DNA from: Chlorobiaceae bacterium
GTDB lineage: Bacteria > Bacteroidota > Chlorobiia > Chlorobiales > Chlorobiaceae
Direction: 5' to 3'
NCBI GenBank assembly: GCA_013334975.1
Contig: JAAXWL010000004.1
Location: 1 to 39,142 of the forward strand
DNA: 39,142 bases
A model generated the notes under the pieces. That model was not told where the DNA came from and did not search any database. It saw only the letters and a program-made list of their open reading frames with translations. Below are positions 18,800 to 26,647 of this stretch, in pieces. Positions within the stretch are counted from its first letter, which is position 1. Each line of letters begins with the position of its first letter. The position numbers were made by a program, and so were the translations under genes.

Positions 18800-18855
18800 G
18801 GAAGACGATGGCTGGTGCGTTGGAAGAAGGTTCAGGTCTGCCGGGGTGATGTGCT

Positions 18856-19713
18856 TTACTCACCCGTGGGATGTTCGTGGCCCCAGAGCAGCTTTTTACG
18901 AAGGATTTCGAAGTAACTCCGTTTTTCGTTGGCCACGAGGTTGATCATCTGGGGCGATTTTTTCACACAGACAACCTCTCCCGGGTGCAACATCTTTTTG
19001 ACGACACCGTCCATTTTCAAAGGAAATTCTCCGGAGTATGAATCGACCGAAATTCTGACTGTTTTATCATCACTGATGACGATCGGTCTGACCGTCAGCA
19101 TGTGCGGACAGATGGGTGTGATGACAAATACATTCGATTTCGGCGCGATGATAGGGCCTCCTGCGGACATGGAGTATGCCGTCGAACCGGTCGAGGTAGC
19201 GATAATGATACCATCGGCGCGGTAAGAGCCCAGAACCTCGTGATCAAGCCATATGACGAATGCTGGCAGACGCGAAGAGGCTCCCTTTTCGATGATGACA
19301 TCGTTCAGCGCGGTCATGGGATGCGGCTGATTGCCGGAATCGAATGAGGCTTCGAGCTGTGAGCGCGTATGGATCGAGTAGTTGCCGCTCAGCACATGAT
19401 TCATGGCCGTATACATTTCGTCAGGGCTGAATTCGGTAAGAAAACCGAGGTCGCCCACATTGATGCCCAGGACGGGCTTTGTCTGTGAGTAGTGAGAGGC
19501 GAGCAGGAGCGTCCCGTCACCGCCGAGGGAGACGAAAACGTCGCAATGCCGGTACAGTTCGGTTTTCTCTTCCTGTTTGTCGCTGCCAAGCGCTTTGGCC
19601 GACTGGGGGTCGAATACATAGTCGATCGAACGTTCGTCCAGCCATGCGGTCAGTTCACAGGCAAGTTCCAGAGCTTTTTCTCTGGTGATGTTGACGATGA
19701 TGGCCAGCTTCAT
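18856..19713 (-). CDS. nadK: NAD kinase
   Basis: NadK makes NADP from NAD and ATP. The 285-residue protein has the diagnostic GGDGT at residues 64-68, [13 protein letters not shown] at 83-95, NDVIIEKG in the middle, and [21 protein letters not shown] near 180-200. The start codon overlaps the tyrA stop by four bases, so the two are probably translationally coupled. Downstream, after 56 bases, lies the unrecognised 496-residue gene. Confidence 0.95.
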   Translation of the reverse strand: MKLAIIVNITREKALELACELTAWLDERSIDYVFDPQSAKALGSDKQEEKTELYRHCDVFVSLGGDGTLLLASHYSQTKPVLGINVGDLGFLTEFSPDEMYTAMNHVLSGNYSIHTRSQLEASFDSGNQPHPMTALNDVIIEKGASSRLPAFVIWLDHEVLGSYRADGIIIATSTGSTAYSMSAGGPIIAPKSNVFVITPICPHMLTVRPIVISDDKTVRISVDSYSGEFPLKMDGVVKKMLHPGEVVCVKKSPQMINLVANEKRSYFEILRKKLLWGHEHPTGE

Positions 19714-20591
19714 GGGCGGTCTCTTTCCTGAAGGAGTTGATAGAGACGGTTTGCTTCGAGGAATTTCGCTTCGAGCGCTTCGCTGTTTCCGGTACGGACC
19801 TCTTCTGCTACGGTGGCCAGCAGCGAGGAGAAGGTCTCGAGTTCAGTTGCGATGTTGTTGCGGTTGGTATCGACGATGTCGCGCCAGATTAGCCAGGGGC
19901 TGCCGGCAAGCCGGCTGACAGAGGCAAATCCTGGGCCGGAGCTTTCTACATTCTGGCGGCAGTGATGCATCAGGGCAGTCGATACGAGCTGGGGCAGGTG
20001 GCTGATGTTGGCATAGACCCGGTCGTGCTCCTCCGGGCTCATGATGACCGGCCTGCATCCCGCTTTGCGTAGCAGCGAACAGAGGTCGACGAGGACACTG
20101 GTTTCAGTCAGGCCGGAATCGGAGCAGATGATAATGATACGTCCTTCGAGCAGCTCCGGAGAAGCTGCACGGTAACCCTGCTGTTCACGTCCGGCGATGG
20201 GGTGCATCCCGATGAAGTTGAGGTCGAGCTGCCTGGCTTTTAAGGCGATTTCAGTTTTGGTGCTCGATACGTCGGTGACCAGGGTTCCCTCCGGTGCGTA
20301 TTGTTTTACCACTTCAAGCAGGGCGATGTTGGTGACAACCGGTGCGCAAAGCACAACGAGGTCCGCATCGTAGAGTTTTGCCGGATCGGTTTCGAAACAG
20401 TCGAGTCCCAACGTTCCTGTGATGGTTGCAACATCCTTTTCGGCAAAGCCCGGATCGAAGCCGATGGTCTCGATGCTCCGACCTTCTACCGCCGCAGCAC
20501 GTTTGAGAGCCTGCATCAGCGAGGTGCCAATGAGTCCGAGGCCGACGAACGAGATTCTGTTGATGCGCTGTCGCAACATGGAGAGGTTCAT
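19710..20591 (-). CDS. tyrA: Prephenate/arogenate dehydrogenase
   Basis: This enzyme makes the tyrosine precursor by NAD(P)-linked oxidative decarboxylation. The 293-residue protein has a Rossmann loop GLGLIGTSL at residues 17-25 and the catalytic-type [12 protein letters not shown] at 128-139 with His130. It lacks both a chorismate mutase domain and a C-terminal ACT domain, so it is the mono-functional short form; regulation by tyrosine through ACT is therefore not expected. Its ATG overlaps the pyrE stop by four bases and its own stop overlaps nadK by four bases. Confidence 0.92.
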   Translation of the reverse strand: MNLSMLRQRINRISFVGLGLIGTSLMQALKRAAAVEGRSIETIGFDPGFAEKDVATITGTLGLDCFETDPAKLYDADLVVLCAPVVTNIALLEVVKQYAPEGTLVTDVSSTKTEIALKARQLDLNFIGMHPIAGREQQGYRAASPELLEGRIIIICSDSGLTETSVLVDLCSLLRKAGCRPVIMSPEEHDRVYANISHLPQLVSTALMHHCRQNVESSGPGFASVSRLAGSPWLIWRDIVDTNRNNIATELETFSSLLATVAEEVRTGNSEALEAKFLEANRLYQLLQERDRP

Positions 20592-21169
20592 GCCTGGGGG
20601 TTGCTTCTGCTGCCAGGCGCGTCAATCGGGATGCCCTCCTTGCAGAGCGGGCACTCTTCCGGAGCGTAACTCACCACCTCCATCATGAGCAGCGAGAACT
20701 GCTGATCGGCCAGCAGTACCTTGCCGTTGCTGCGATCCACCACCGACGCGACGCCGGCAACATTGGCGCCTGTGGCCCTGACCAGTTCAATCACCTCCGC
20801 AACGGAGCCTCCTGTGGTGATCACATCCTCCACAACCAGAACCTGTTCGGATGGGTCGATGGAGAATCCCCTGCGGATCATCATGGTTCCCTCCTTGCGT
20901 TCAGCGAAGATGGTTCTGACGGCGAGCTGGCGTCCGACCTCGGTGCCAACGACGATGCCCCCGATGGCTGGCGAGATGACTGTCGTGATGCCGCTGCTCA
21001 TGAAATGGGCGGCAATTTCTGAGCAGATCGCCGTGAGGTGTTCCGGATATTGCAGTACCTTGGCGCACTGGAAATAGGAGTTGCTGTGACGGCCTGAAGT
21101 AAGCCTGAAATGGCCATCGAGCAGTGCGCCGCTCGACTTGAACATCGCGAGAATTTCCGGATTGGTCAT
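20588..21169 (-). CDS. pyrE: Orotate phosphoribosyltransferase
   Basis: PyrE joins orotate and PRPP to give orotidine 5-phosphate. The 193-residue protein has the PRPP loop [12 protein letters not shown] at residues 111-122, [11 protein letters not shown] near 24-34 and [10 protein letters not shown] near 66-75. The C-terminal CPLCKEG looks like the cysteine-containing tail seen in some PyrE branches; whether it binds metal is unknown. It is the first gene of a leftward set (pyrE, tyrA, nadK, unknown) with four-base overlaps. Confidence 0.94.
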   Translation of the reverse strand: MTNPEILAMFKSSGALLDGHFRLTSGRHSNSYFQCAKVLQYPEHLTAICSEIAAHFMSSGITTVISPAIGGIVVGTEVGRQLAVRTIFAERKEGTMMIRRGFSIDPSEQVLVVEDVITTGGSVAEVIELVRATGANVAGVASVVDRSNGKVLLADQQFSLLMMEVVSYAPEECPLCKEGIPIDAPGSRSNPQA

Positions 21170-21286
21170 GGATGAACTACAGTCGGTTATAACGTGAGAG
21201 AGTCACTTCCGTAAAGATACAGAAGCCTGCCGGAAAAGCTATAAGGAAAAACTGATCCGTGGAGGGGTCAAAAAAAGAGTGGCACT

Positions 21287-21712
21287 TCAGCGACGACCCT
21301 CCAGCCAGCCCTGCAGGATAAGGCAGGCGGCTGCGGTATCGAGCCTGCCCTTCACGTTACGTTTTCTGCGGCTTGCACCCGAACCGGCAAGAAGCTGCAT
21401 GGCCGTTCTCGAAGAGCGGTGCTCATCGCTGGTCTCGATCGGAATACCGGGGAAAGCCGCGCTGAGTTCCACGATGAAGCCGTCAATCACCCTGGTCATA
21501 CGGGTTTTTTCGTCATTGACGTTCAACGGATAGCCCACCACGATTTTTTCAATCCCCTCATCGTTGCGCATCTTCGAGAGTGCGTCGAGAAGCCCCGTCA
21601 TGTCGAAGGTGCCTACCGGCTGGGCGAACAGTCCGAGCGGATCGCTTTTGGCCAGGCCGATACGTTTGGAGCCGAAATCGATGCCGATGATGCGCTGGTG
21701 AGAAGAAGACAT
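21287..21712 (-). CDS. ruvX: Holliday junction resolvase-like pre-16S rRNA nuclease
   Basis: This 141-residue YqgF/RuvX protein has an RNase H-like fold. The first acidic site is IIGIDFGSKRIGLA with Asp12; VVGYPLN at 58-64 and DEHRSSRTA at 96-104 complete the family signature. In E. coli the homologue trims the 16S rRNA 5' end. It is a single gene, with 117 bases between it and pyrE. A TATTATCC-type repetitive stretch (ATAATGGATAATGG) starts directly upstream of its ATG. Confidence 0.93.
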   Translation of the reverse strand: MSSSHQRIIGIDFGSKRIGLAKSDPLGLFAQPVGTFDMTGLLDALSKMRNDEGIEKIVVGYPLNVNDEKTRMTRVIDGFIVELSAAFPGIPIETSDEHRSSRTAMQLLAGSGASRRKRNVKGRLDTAAACLILQGWLEGRR

Positions 21713-21736
21713 AATGGATAATGGATAATGGATAAC

Positions 21737-21780
21737 AAGGAAAGAACGCTGTTCTTCTCAGTGAACCAGAAACTCGATGA
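21737..21780. repeat. Dispersed repeat of about 45 bases, copy 1
   Basis: The core reads GTTCTTCTCAGTGAACCAGA, followed by AACTCGATGA. Copy 2 at 21996-22040 differs at a few positions, and a more diverged copy 3 lies at about 35356-35400. The three copies align without gaps over about 45 bases and none is in a coding region. Confidence 0.75.
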
Positions 21781-21850
21781 TGAGCCCGCCAATCAGCGGC
21801 GATAGAAATTGAGGTCGGTATAGCATTGAATCGAGATTCCAACTGAAATC

Positions 21851-21932
21851 CGATTTGGATAGCGATACCGATTTGGATACCGATAAAAAAAAAGTGCTGG
21901 CACGTGAATTGTCCAAATCGGTATCCAAATCG
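21851..21932. repeat. Hexamer repeat pair, inverted, 16-bp stem
   Basis: The left tract at 21851-21884 is made of GATTTGGATACC/GATACC units, and the right tract at 21911-21932 is inverted. The arms CGATTTGGATACCGAT (21869-21884) and its exact reverse complement (21917-21932) enclose 32 bases, mostly an A-run and the small palindrome GTGCTGGCAC at 21894-21903. Oligo-A follows both tracts in the plus strand. Confidence 0.7.
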
Positions 21933-21995
21933 AAAAAAAAAGAGACCATAATACGTCAATAAACCATTGGTTTCTTAGGAATGGATAGTTGACAA

Positions 21996-22040
21996 CAAGC
22001 AAAGAAAGGTGTTCTTCTCAGTGAAACAGAAACTCGATGA
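21996..22040. repeat. Dispersed repeat of about 45 bases, copy 2
   Basis: The core GTTCTTCTCAGTGAAACAGA and the following AACTCGATGA match copy 1 at 21751-21780 with one change. The preceding GCAAAGAAAGGT matches copy 3 (GCAAAGAACGCC) in part. A GTGACTGGTGACGAGTGACAAG tail follows, containing the word shared with 7698-7708. Confidence 0.75.
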
Positions 22041-22095
22041 GTGACTGGTGACGAGTGACAAGAAAATTCAGGAAGACTCGTCCTGTTGCTCTTTC

Positions 22096-22130
22096 GTCCC
22101 ATGAGTCCCATTGGCCCCATCAGTCCCATG
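22096..22130. repeat. Nine-base tandem repeat (GTCCCATNN), four units
   Basis: The units read GTCCCATGA, GTCCCATTG, GCCCCATCA and GTCCCATG. The period is exactly nine and the last two bases vary. It is non-coding on both strands as far as I can see. Confidence 0.75.
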
Positions 22131-22173
22131 TTCATTACTTCGAGTGATGAGAGTGGATAAGTGTATATTTGAT

Positions 22174-22202
22174 AAATCGGTATCGGTATCGACTTCCACT
22201 TG
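22174..22202. repeat. Hexamer repeat, related to the 4373-4393 arm
   Basis: The 29 bases here match, in reverse complement and with a single difference, the right arm at 4373-4393 plus its flank (ending TTCCACTTG). Because the match extends beyond the simple hexamer into TTCCACTTG, this is a copy of the same element and not just independent hexamer DNA. Confidence 0.65.
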
Positions 22203-22345
22203 CCAGAGCCGAAAGCAGATTTCTTTGTTTTATAAAAAAGGTACTCCAGCCGTCTCCTCTCCCTGAGTGGAAAAGCGAAGGCCGGAGGCCGGGGTGGGAA
22301 CTCTTATGACGTTACCGGTGTAGTCACTGGTAACCGGAAGATGAT

Positions 22346-22522
22346 TTACGCTTCGGCTTTCTTTTGGCACTGCTCCCGTGAGATCATGATGAGGGCGGCC
22401 ACAACTCCGGGAATCCAGCCCCAGAGAGTGAGAATACCGGTCAGCATGATTGTTCCGGCTTCTTTGTTCATAATGGCTGCAGGAGGAAGGATGAATGCCA
22501 GAACCAGGCGGCGAATGTCCAT
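22346..22522 (-). CDS. YqaE/Pmp3 family small membrane protein
   Basis: This 58-residue protein begins MDIRRLVLAFILPPAAIMNK and has two hydrophobic segments. The PP pair in the first segment and LTLWGWIPGVVAALIMI in the second match the Pmp3/YqaE (stress-induced hydrophobic peptide) family. A GGAGAT ribosome site lies just upstream of the ATG at 22522. In other organisms such proteins help keep membrane potential under salt or cold stress; the role here is unknown. It lies alone in a non-coding region and is divergent from the next candidate gene at 22744. Confidence 0.85.
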   Translation of the reverse strand: MDIRRLVLAFILPPAAIMNKEAGTIMLTGILTLWGWIPGVVAALIMISREQCQKKAEA

Positions 22523-22743
22523 GTTGATCTCCAGGGTTTAGGTTGTTTCTACTGATGAGATGAAATTTACGATTTGAAGTGACAACAATCAATGGAAAAC
22601 GGGTAGGAAAGCTTTGCATGAACAACAGAAGTTGTATCGAAGAAAACACGCACTTGCTTTTTCATGCCGAAATCTTAAATTACCACTCCTTGCCGAAAAC
22701 ACCCCAAAGCTGTTTGCTGCTTAAGGTTTTGTAAACTAAACGA

Positions 22744-23058
22744 TTGACCAACTTGTACAATAAGATTCATCCTGACGTGGTACTGGATGAGGTTGACGAG
22801 GCTCACGATGAGCCTAATTACAATAATTTCAATACGTCACCGGACCCGCCCAGTCCCTACGCTGAACTTGAAAAGAAGTATCGGAAAAACAAGTTCAACA
22901 AAGCGCGCAAAAACCCTCCCCCAGGACTTTACGGCACCCACGGGCTTGCCCCGGTCAACGAAAGCAAGCCTTCAGGAAAAAAGTTTCAGAAAAAAAGAAA
23001 CAAAAAAGCCCCCTCTTCCAAACCTGTCAGACAACAGAACAATAACAGAAATTCATGA
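22744..23058 (+). CDS. Small hypothetical protein, Lys/Asn/Pro-rich, TTG start (uncertain)
   Basis: This 104-residue frame has an acidic N-terminal third (DVVLDEVDEAHDEP) and a strongly basic, low-complexity rest (KKYRKNKFNKARKN, KKFQKKRNKKAP), which suggests a disordered nucleic-acid-binding or linker protein. There is no Met in the frame except the TTG start at 22744, and an AAGG about 17 bases upstream is a poor ribosome site. I do not recognise it. It could be a real lineage-specific gene or chance. Confidence 0.42.
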   Translation: MTNLYNKIHPDVVLDEVDEAHDEPNYNNFNTSPDPPSPYAELEKKYRKNKFNKARKNPPPGLYGTHGLAPVNESKPSGKKFQKKRNKKAPSSKPVRQQNNNRNS

Positions 23059-23158
23059 TCTGTTGTGTTTTGCTGAACAGGAGCTTTAACGATAGCGTCG
23101 TGTTCCCTGTTGCCTCGGGTGACAACGAACCTGAAGCAGTATTCTTGTCCGCGTTCTC

Positions 23159-23962
23159 ATGATGTTTGAAATTCAGGCTCATCGCGGAGCCAGAGCATTT
23201 TATCCGGAAAATACCCTCCAGGCCTTTTGCAAAGCGGCTGATCTCGGTTGCGGTGTTATCGAACTCGACCTTGTTGTTTCGCAGGATCGCAGGATCGTCG
23301 TTGCTCACGATCCCTGGGTGTGGCTCTCTTCTGGTGACGACCTGATACGGAGTGATCTTTTTTCCATGACGTATGAAGAGATCGCCTGCTTCGATTGCGG
23401 TGCGGCTTCACCGGCATTTCCATTTCAGCAAAGCATCAGGGCTGTCCGTCCGCTTTTGTCGGAGGTTTTCCTTGTGGTGGAGGAGCATCTGCGTCAAGCC
23501 GGCCGTTCGCAAGCGATGATCTACAATCTCGAAGTGAAATCCTGGCCAGAACTTGACGGCAAGGCCCATCCGGCTCCCCGTGAGTATGCCTCGCTTGTTC
23601 TTCGTGATATTGTCGAATCAGGACTTGAGCATCGTGTTCGTCTCCAGTCTTTCGATGCGCGCATCCTGCGCGCGGCGCGGCGTGTGATGCCTTGGCTCTG
23701 TTATGGCCTGCTTGTCGACGATCCTGCTGTTCTGAGCCATTTTCAGCACACGACTGGATTCGTGCCGGAGTATGTCAATCCCCGGGTTGACAGGGTTGAT
23801 GGAACACTGGTTGAGTGGCTGCACGGCCTTGGCTCCAAGGTGGTTGCCTGGACGGTCAATCAGCCGGAAGCGATGCTTGCCATGAAAACGTTCGGTCTTG
23901 ACGGTATCATTACCGATCATCCGGAGATCGCCCTGCATCTGCCGGGTCTTGTTGATGGATGA
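23159..23962 (+). CDS. Glycerophosphodiester phosphodiesterase
   Basis: This 267-residue GDPD-family enzyme hydrolyses glycerophosphodiesters to glycerol 3-phosphate and an alcohol. The TIM-barrel signatures are present: HRG at residues 8-10, the metal ligands Glu17 and (in IELDLV) Glu35 and Asp37, and the second histidine in AHDPW at residues 49-53. EVKSWP is mid-protein and GIITDHPE is near the end. There is no signal peptide, so a cytoplasmic enzyme is likely. Two adjacent ATGs (23159, 23162) are possible starts. It converges on the batD-like gene with a 22-base gap. Confidence 0.9.
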   Translation: MMFEIQAHRGARAFYPENTLQAFCKAADLGCGVIELDLVVSQDRRIVVAHDPWVWLSSGDDLIRSDLFSMTYEEIACFDCGAASPAFPFQQSIRAVRPLLSEVFLVVEEHLRQAGRSQAMIYNLEVKSWPELDGKAHPAPREYASLVLRDIVESGLEHRVRLQSFDARILRAARRVMPWLCYGLLVDDPAVLSHFQHTTGFVPEYVNPRVDRVDGTLVEWLHGLGSKVVAWTVNQPEAMLAMKTFGLDGIITDHPEIALHLPGLVDG

Positions 23963-23984
23963 ACTGGTTTGTTGTATGCGATTT

Positions 23985-25352
23985 TCAGCGTAAAGATCTG
24001 AGGTTGGTGATGACTTGCGCAGCACGTCGATTCATCGCAACGAGCTGCTCATGATTGGTGTCCCCTGGTGTATAGAGGGCGTGATCAATGGTGGCCAGAA
24101 GCTTTCCGGCTTCGGCGACCGTTTGCGGACTGATGTTGAGCATCTCCAGTCTGGTGCAGATATCCTTTGAGGTCATGCCGGACGGGTTAGCGATGCCTGT
24201 GTTTTTTATGGCCTCATAAAGCTCGCTCCGCAGTGATTCAGGCGATTTCTGCGTAGCCTGTGTCTGATCGACCGATGACGCTGGCGATTTCGGAGTATCC
24301 GGCTGTTTCGGGCCGGCTGCTGAGGGCACGACCTTCCTTTTTTTGTTCATGTTGCGGCGGTGCAGCCCGAAGATGAGCAAGAGAACCGAGCCAGACAGTG
24401 TTATCATGACCGGTGACCAGGGATCGGCGGGTTTGGCGGGTAAGCGAATCGGGGAGAGCACCTTCATTTGAGGTTGAACGGTTGGCGCCGCTGCGGGAAA
24501 CACCCTGACGGTGACCTCATTCGAACTGATTGTTTGGTAACGCTCAGTTTTCGGATTGAAAAAGGTAAGTCGGACCGGCCTGAACCGGAACAATCCTGCG
24601 TGTTCCGGCATCAGGCTGATTCTTGTCGTTACCGAAGCCTGTGCTGACGGAGTGTTTCCGGTTGAGACTATGGCAGGAACCGCCGAGGACTCCTTGCGCA
24701 CGCCTTCAGGCAGGATGACGGTCAGCATCGGCTGTGCATCGAGATTTCCTGTGCCCGCAAGCGTGATAGAGAGCCTCAGCAACTCCCCGGCATGAATGCT
24801 GTCTGTTTCAGGTGATACGGAGAGGGAAAAGAGACCCACGGCGCCACTGAACCCGGCTGGTGCGGGTGTGGGCAGGGCTGTTGCCTGAAGCATCGCCGGT
24901 GGTGCTGTCACCAGGGTCTCTGTATCGTTGCGACTGTCGAGAGTGACCTCGCCGTTTTTCGGAATGAGGCACTTCAGCCGGTAATTGGCGACCGAGAGTT
25001 TGCCGCTCTGCATCGGTACCACTCTCAGTTGCTTGATGATCGCTTTTCTGAAGAGCACACCTTTCACTGATACGGGTGTACTGTTGATATAGTTTTCAGG
25101 ATTGATCTCACGAACCCAGAGTCCGGGATGATCGGGTTTTGTTTTATCCTCGATTCCCGGCGCGGCATCCCTGAAAAACAGCGTATAGGTCAGGCGCACC
25201 TCCTGGCCGACCCACGGCATCGGGTTGTCGATGGTGGTTTCGATAAAAATCGGTGGGCTTGCCGGTTTTTCGGCGAGTTGCGCCTGCAGGTTCGATCCGG
25301 AAAAAAAGAGCAACAGAGAAAGCAGGCCATAACGGAGGCTTTTAAGAATCAT
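23985..25352 (-). CDS. BatD-like membrane protein (oxygen tolerance family)
   Basis: This 455-residue protein has a Sec-type signal (MILKSLRYGLLSLLLFFSGS, cleavage probably after LQA) and a long periplasmic part made of Ig-like beta domains, rich in Thr/Ser/Pro (residues 25-320). One membrane segment follows, VMITLSGSVLLLIFGL, then a basic stretch (RRNMNKKRK) and a cytoplasmic tail of about 110 residues. This is the BatD plan of the Bacteroides aerotolerance cluster. It lies four bases after proC on the same strand. Other Bat-type parts lie at 29245 and 35553. Confidence 0.75.
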   Translation of the reverse strand: MILKSLRYGLLSLLLFFSGSNLQAQLAEKPASPPIFIETTIDNPMPWVGQEVRLTYTLFFRDAAPGIEDKTKPDHPGLWVREINPENYINSTPVSVKGVLFRKAIIKQLRVVPMQSGKLSVANYRLKCLIPKNGEVTLDSRNDTETLVTAPPAMLQATALPTPAPAGFSGAVGLFSLSVSPETDSIHAGELLRLSITLAGTGNLDAQPMLTVILPEGVRKESSAVPAIVSTGNTPSAQASVTTRISLMPEHAGLFRFRPVRLTFFNPKTERYQTISSNEVTVRVFPAAAPTVQPQMKVLSPIRLPAKPADPWSPVMITLSGSVLLLIFGLHRRNMNKKRKVVPSAAGPKQPDTPKSPASSVDQTQATQKSPESLRSELYEAIKNTGIANPSGMTSKDICTRLEMLNISPQTVAEAGKLLATIDHALYTPGDTNHEQLVAMNRRAAQVITNLRSLR

Positions 25353-25356
25353 GATT

Positions 25357-26157
25357 TTATTTCATGAGTTCTCTCGACCGGTTGGCCGCAGCCTTGACGG
25401 TTTCTACGAGCGCTCCCCGGAGGTCATGCCGATCCATCTCCTTCAGTCCAGCCTCGGTTGTACCTCCAGGCGTGGTTACTTCTCGAACCAGCTCTTCCGG
25501 ACCCTTTCGCCCGGAGAGTACCATGAGGGCTGCGCCGAGCATGGTCTGGGCGGCAAGAAATTGCGCGCTTTGACGGTCGAGTCCACAGGATGCGCCTCCT
25601 TCGGCAATCGAATCGATGATCCTGAACATATAGGCCGGCCCGCTTCCGGATATGGCGGTGGCCGCATCCATGCCGCTCTCTTCGATGATTGCCGATTTAC
25701 CGATCGCGTTGAAAATGCGTTCAACGGCAAGCAGATCATCCGATGTGGCATGAGCCCCCTTGCATAAAGCGGTCATGCCCTGGCCAACAAATGCCGGAGT
25801 ATTCGGCATCGCTCTGACCACCCTGGCGCCTTCGCTCAGATTCGACTCAATGAATCCCGTTGAAATTCCCGCAGCAACACTGACCACAAGCTGATTCCTG
25901 CGAAGAACCGGTTTGAGCTCCTCAAGCACCTCGACCACCTGGTAAGGTTTGACGGCAATAAAGATGATCTCCACGTCGCGGGCAAGCCCTTCGACCGACT
26001 CTTCGGCGGTGATTCCGTATTGAGTCGAGAGTCCCTGGATGGTTTCGGGTATTTTATCGTATCCGCAGATAGCAATTTGCGGATCGTGTGACATCCCTGA
26101 GATGATGGCCTGGGAGATACGTCCGGTACCGATAAAACCAATGGCAAGTCGTGTCAT
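25357..26157 (-). CDS. proC: Pyrroline-5-carboxylate reductase
   Basis: ProC makes proline from pyrroline-5-carboxylate. The 266-residue protein has the NAD(P) loop GFIGTGRISQAI at residues 7-18 and a conserved MPNTPAFVGQG mid-protein. SGSGPAYMF and the C-terminal TTPGGTTEAGL are also conserved. It overlaps the SemiSWEET gene by four bases upstream and is followed after four bases by the batD-like gene, so the three are probably one transcript. Confidence 0.95.
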   Translation of the reverse strand: MTRLAIGFIGTGRISQAIISGMSHDPQIAICGYDKIPETIQGLSTQYGITAEESVEGLARDVEIIFIAVKPYQVVEVLEELKPVLRRNQLVVSVAAGISTGFIESNLSEGARVVRAMPNTPAFVGQGMTALCKGAHATSDDLLAVERIFNAIGKSAIIEESGMDAATAISGSGPAYMFRIIDSIAEGGASCGLDRQSAQFLAAQTMLGAALMVLSGRKGPEELVREVTTPGGTTEAGLKEMDRHDLRGALVETVKAAANRSRELMK

Positions 26158-26474
26158 GGTAAAGGGGATTGCTGATTGTCCTGTTCAGTTGCCGAATGCC
26201 GGGCAATGTCTGGATGGCGGTGATAGCGAATTTTGACGACGAGTATGACCAGGAGCAGGAGAAGCGTTATGCTGTTCGCCGAAATCATGGGAATACTGTG
26301 CTTCAGAAAACCGTAACAGAGCCAGAGAAAGACGCCGACTGTTGTGCTCGCAGCCCAGGTCATGCTGATATCTCTTGTCTGACGTGTCCTGATCATCCGG
26401 AATGCCTGAGGCAGGAACGCGAAGGTGGTCAGTATGCCCGCAGCATAGCCAAGATACTCGGTCTCCATTATCAT
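26154..26474 (-). CDS. SemiSWEET-type small sugar transporter
   Basis: This 106-residue membrane protein has three hydrophobic segments and an N-terminal PQ motif (LPQAFR at residues 21-26), the single triple-helix unit of SemiSWEET proteins, which work as dimers; the substrate is unknown here. I chose ATG 26474, which has AGGGA five bases upstream; the residues before it (from ATG 26513) are unlike the family. A further in-frame ATG lies two codons in. The stop overlaps the proC start by four bases. Confidence 0.8.
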   Translation of the reverse strand: MIMETEYLGYAAGILTTFAFLPQAFRMIRTRQTRDISMTWAASTTVGVFLWLCYGFLKHSIPMISANSITLLLLLVILVVKIRYHRHPDIARHSATEQDNQQSPLP

Positions 26475-26544
26475 ACATTCCCTGTCGTTGAGGTCGTTCT
26501 CCATGCCCTGCAAGAGAGCAAAGATACAAAATAATCGATCAAGG

Positions 26545-26580
26545 GTCGTTGAGATCGTCGAAGATCGTGACGATCGTCAG
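26545..26580. repeat. Nine-base degenerate repeat (GATCGTNNN)
   Basis: Three successive units, near GATCGTCGA, GATCGTGAC and GATCGTCAG, with a preceding degenerate unit, lie in the gap between the SemiSWEET start and the cytochrome terminator. They are non-coding. Confidence 0.5.
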
Positions 26581-26588
26581 GGTGACAT

Positions 26589-26630
26589 AAAAACAAAAAA
26601 ACGGGTATTACTTTCCGTTTTTTTGTTTTT
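26589..26630 (-). terminator. Rho-independent terminator of the cytochrome c-555 gene
   Basis: The arms at 26589-26604 and 26615-26630 pair perfectly over 16 bases with a 10-base loop. On the minus strand the stem ends in a T-rich arm, right downstream of the cytochrome stop at 26648. The A/T-rich arms make it potentially bidirectional. Confidence 0.85.
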
Positions 26631-26647
26631 ACCGGGTAGAAAAAAGC

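Larger units (their letters stand above)
21713..22345. other. Repeat-rich non-coding region
   Basis: About 630 bases without a convincing gene. It contains ATAATGG tandem words (21714-21733), two copies of a dispersed repeat (21737-21780 and 21996-22040), a hexamer inverted-repeat pair (21869-21884 and 21917-21932), a 9-base tandem (22096-22130) and a single hexamer tract (22174-22202). A GC-rich GGCCGGAGGCCGG near 22282-22294 lies just beyond the YqaE stop and could be a weak terminator. The DNA is clearly more repetitive and more AT-rich than the flanking genes. Confidence 0.7.

Noticed and set aside
18856-20591. Possible fusion of tyrA and nadK
   Set aside because: They are in different frames with a four-base overlap and separate, complete motifs.
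22096-22130. Short direct repeats that could suggest a CRISPR array
   Set aside because: Units are nine bases with no spacers and the period is too short; no cas genes are nearby.
22744-23089. A second, overlapping frame (22787-23089) in the same region
   Set aside because: It has a composition typical of a shadow frame (many Thr, Arg and Leu) and overlaps the better candidate; neither has a good ribosome site.
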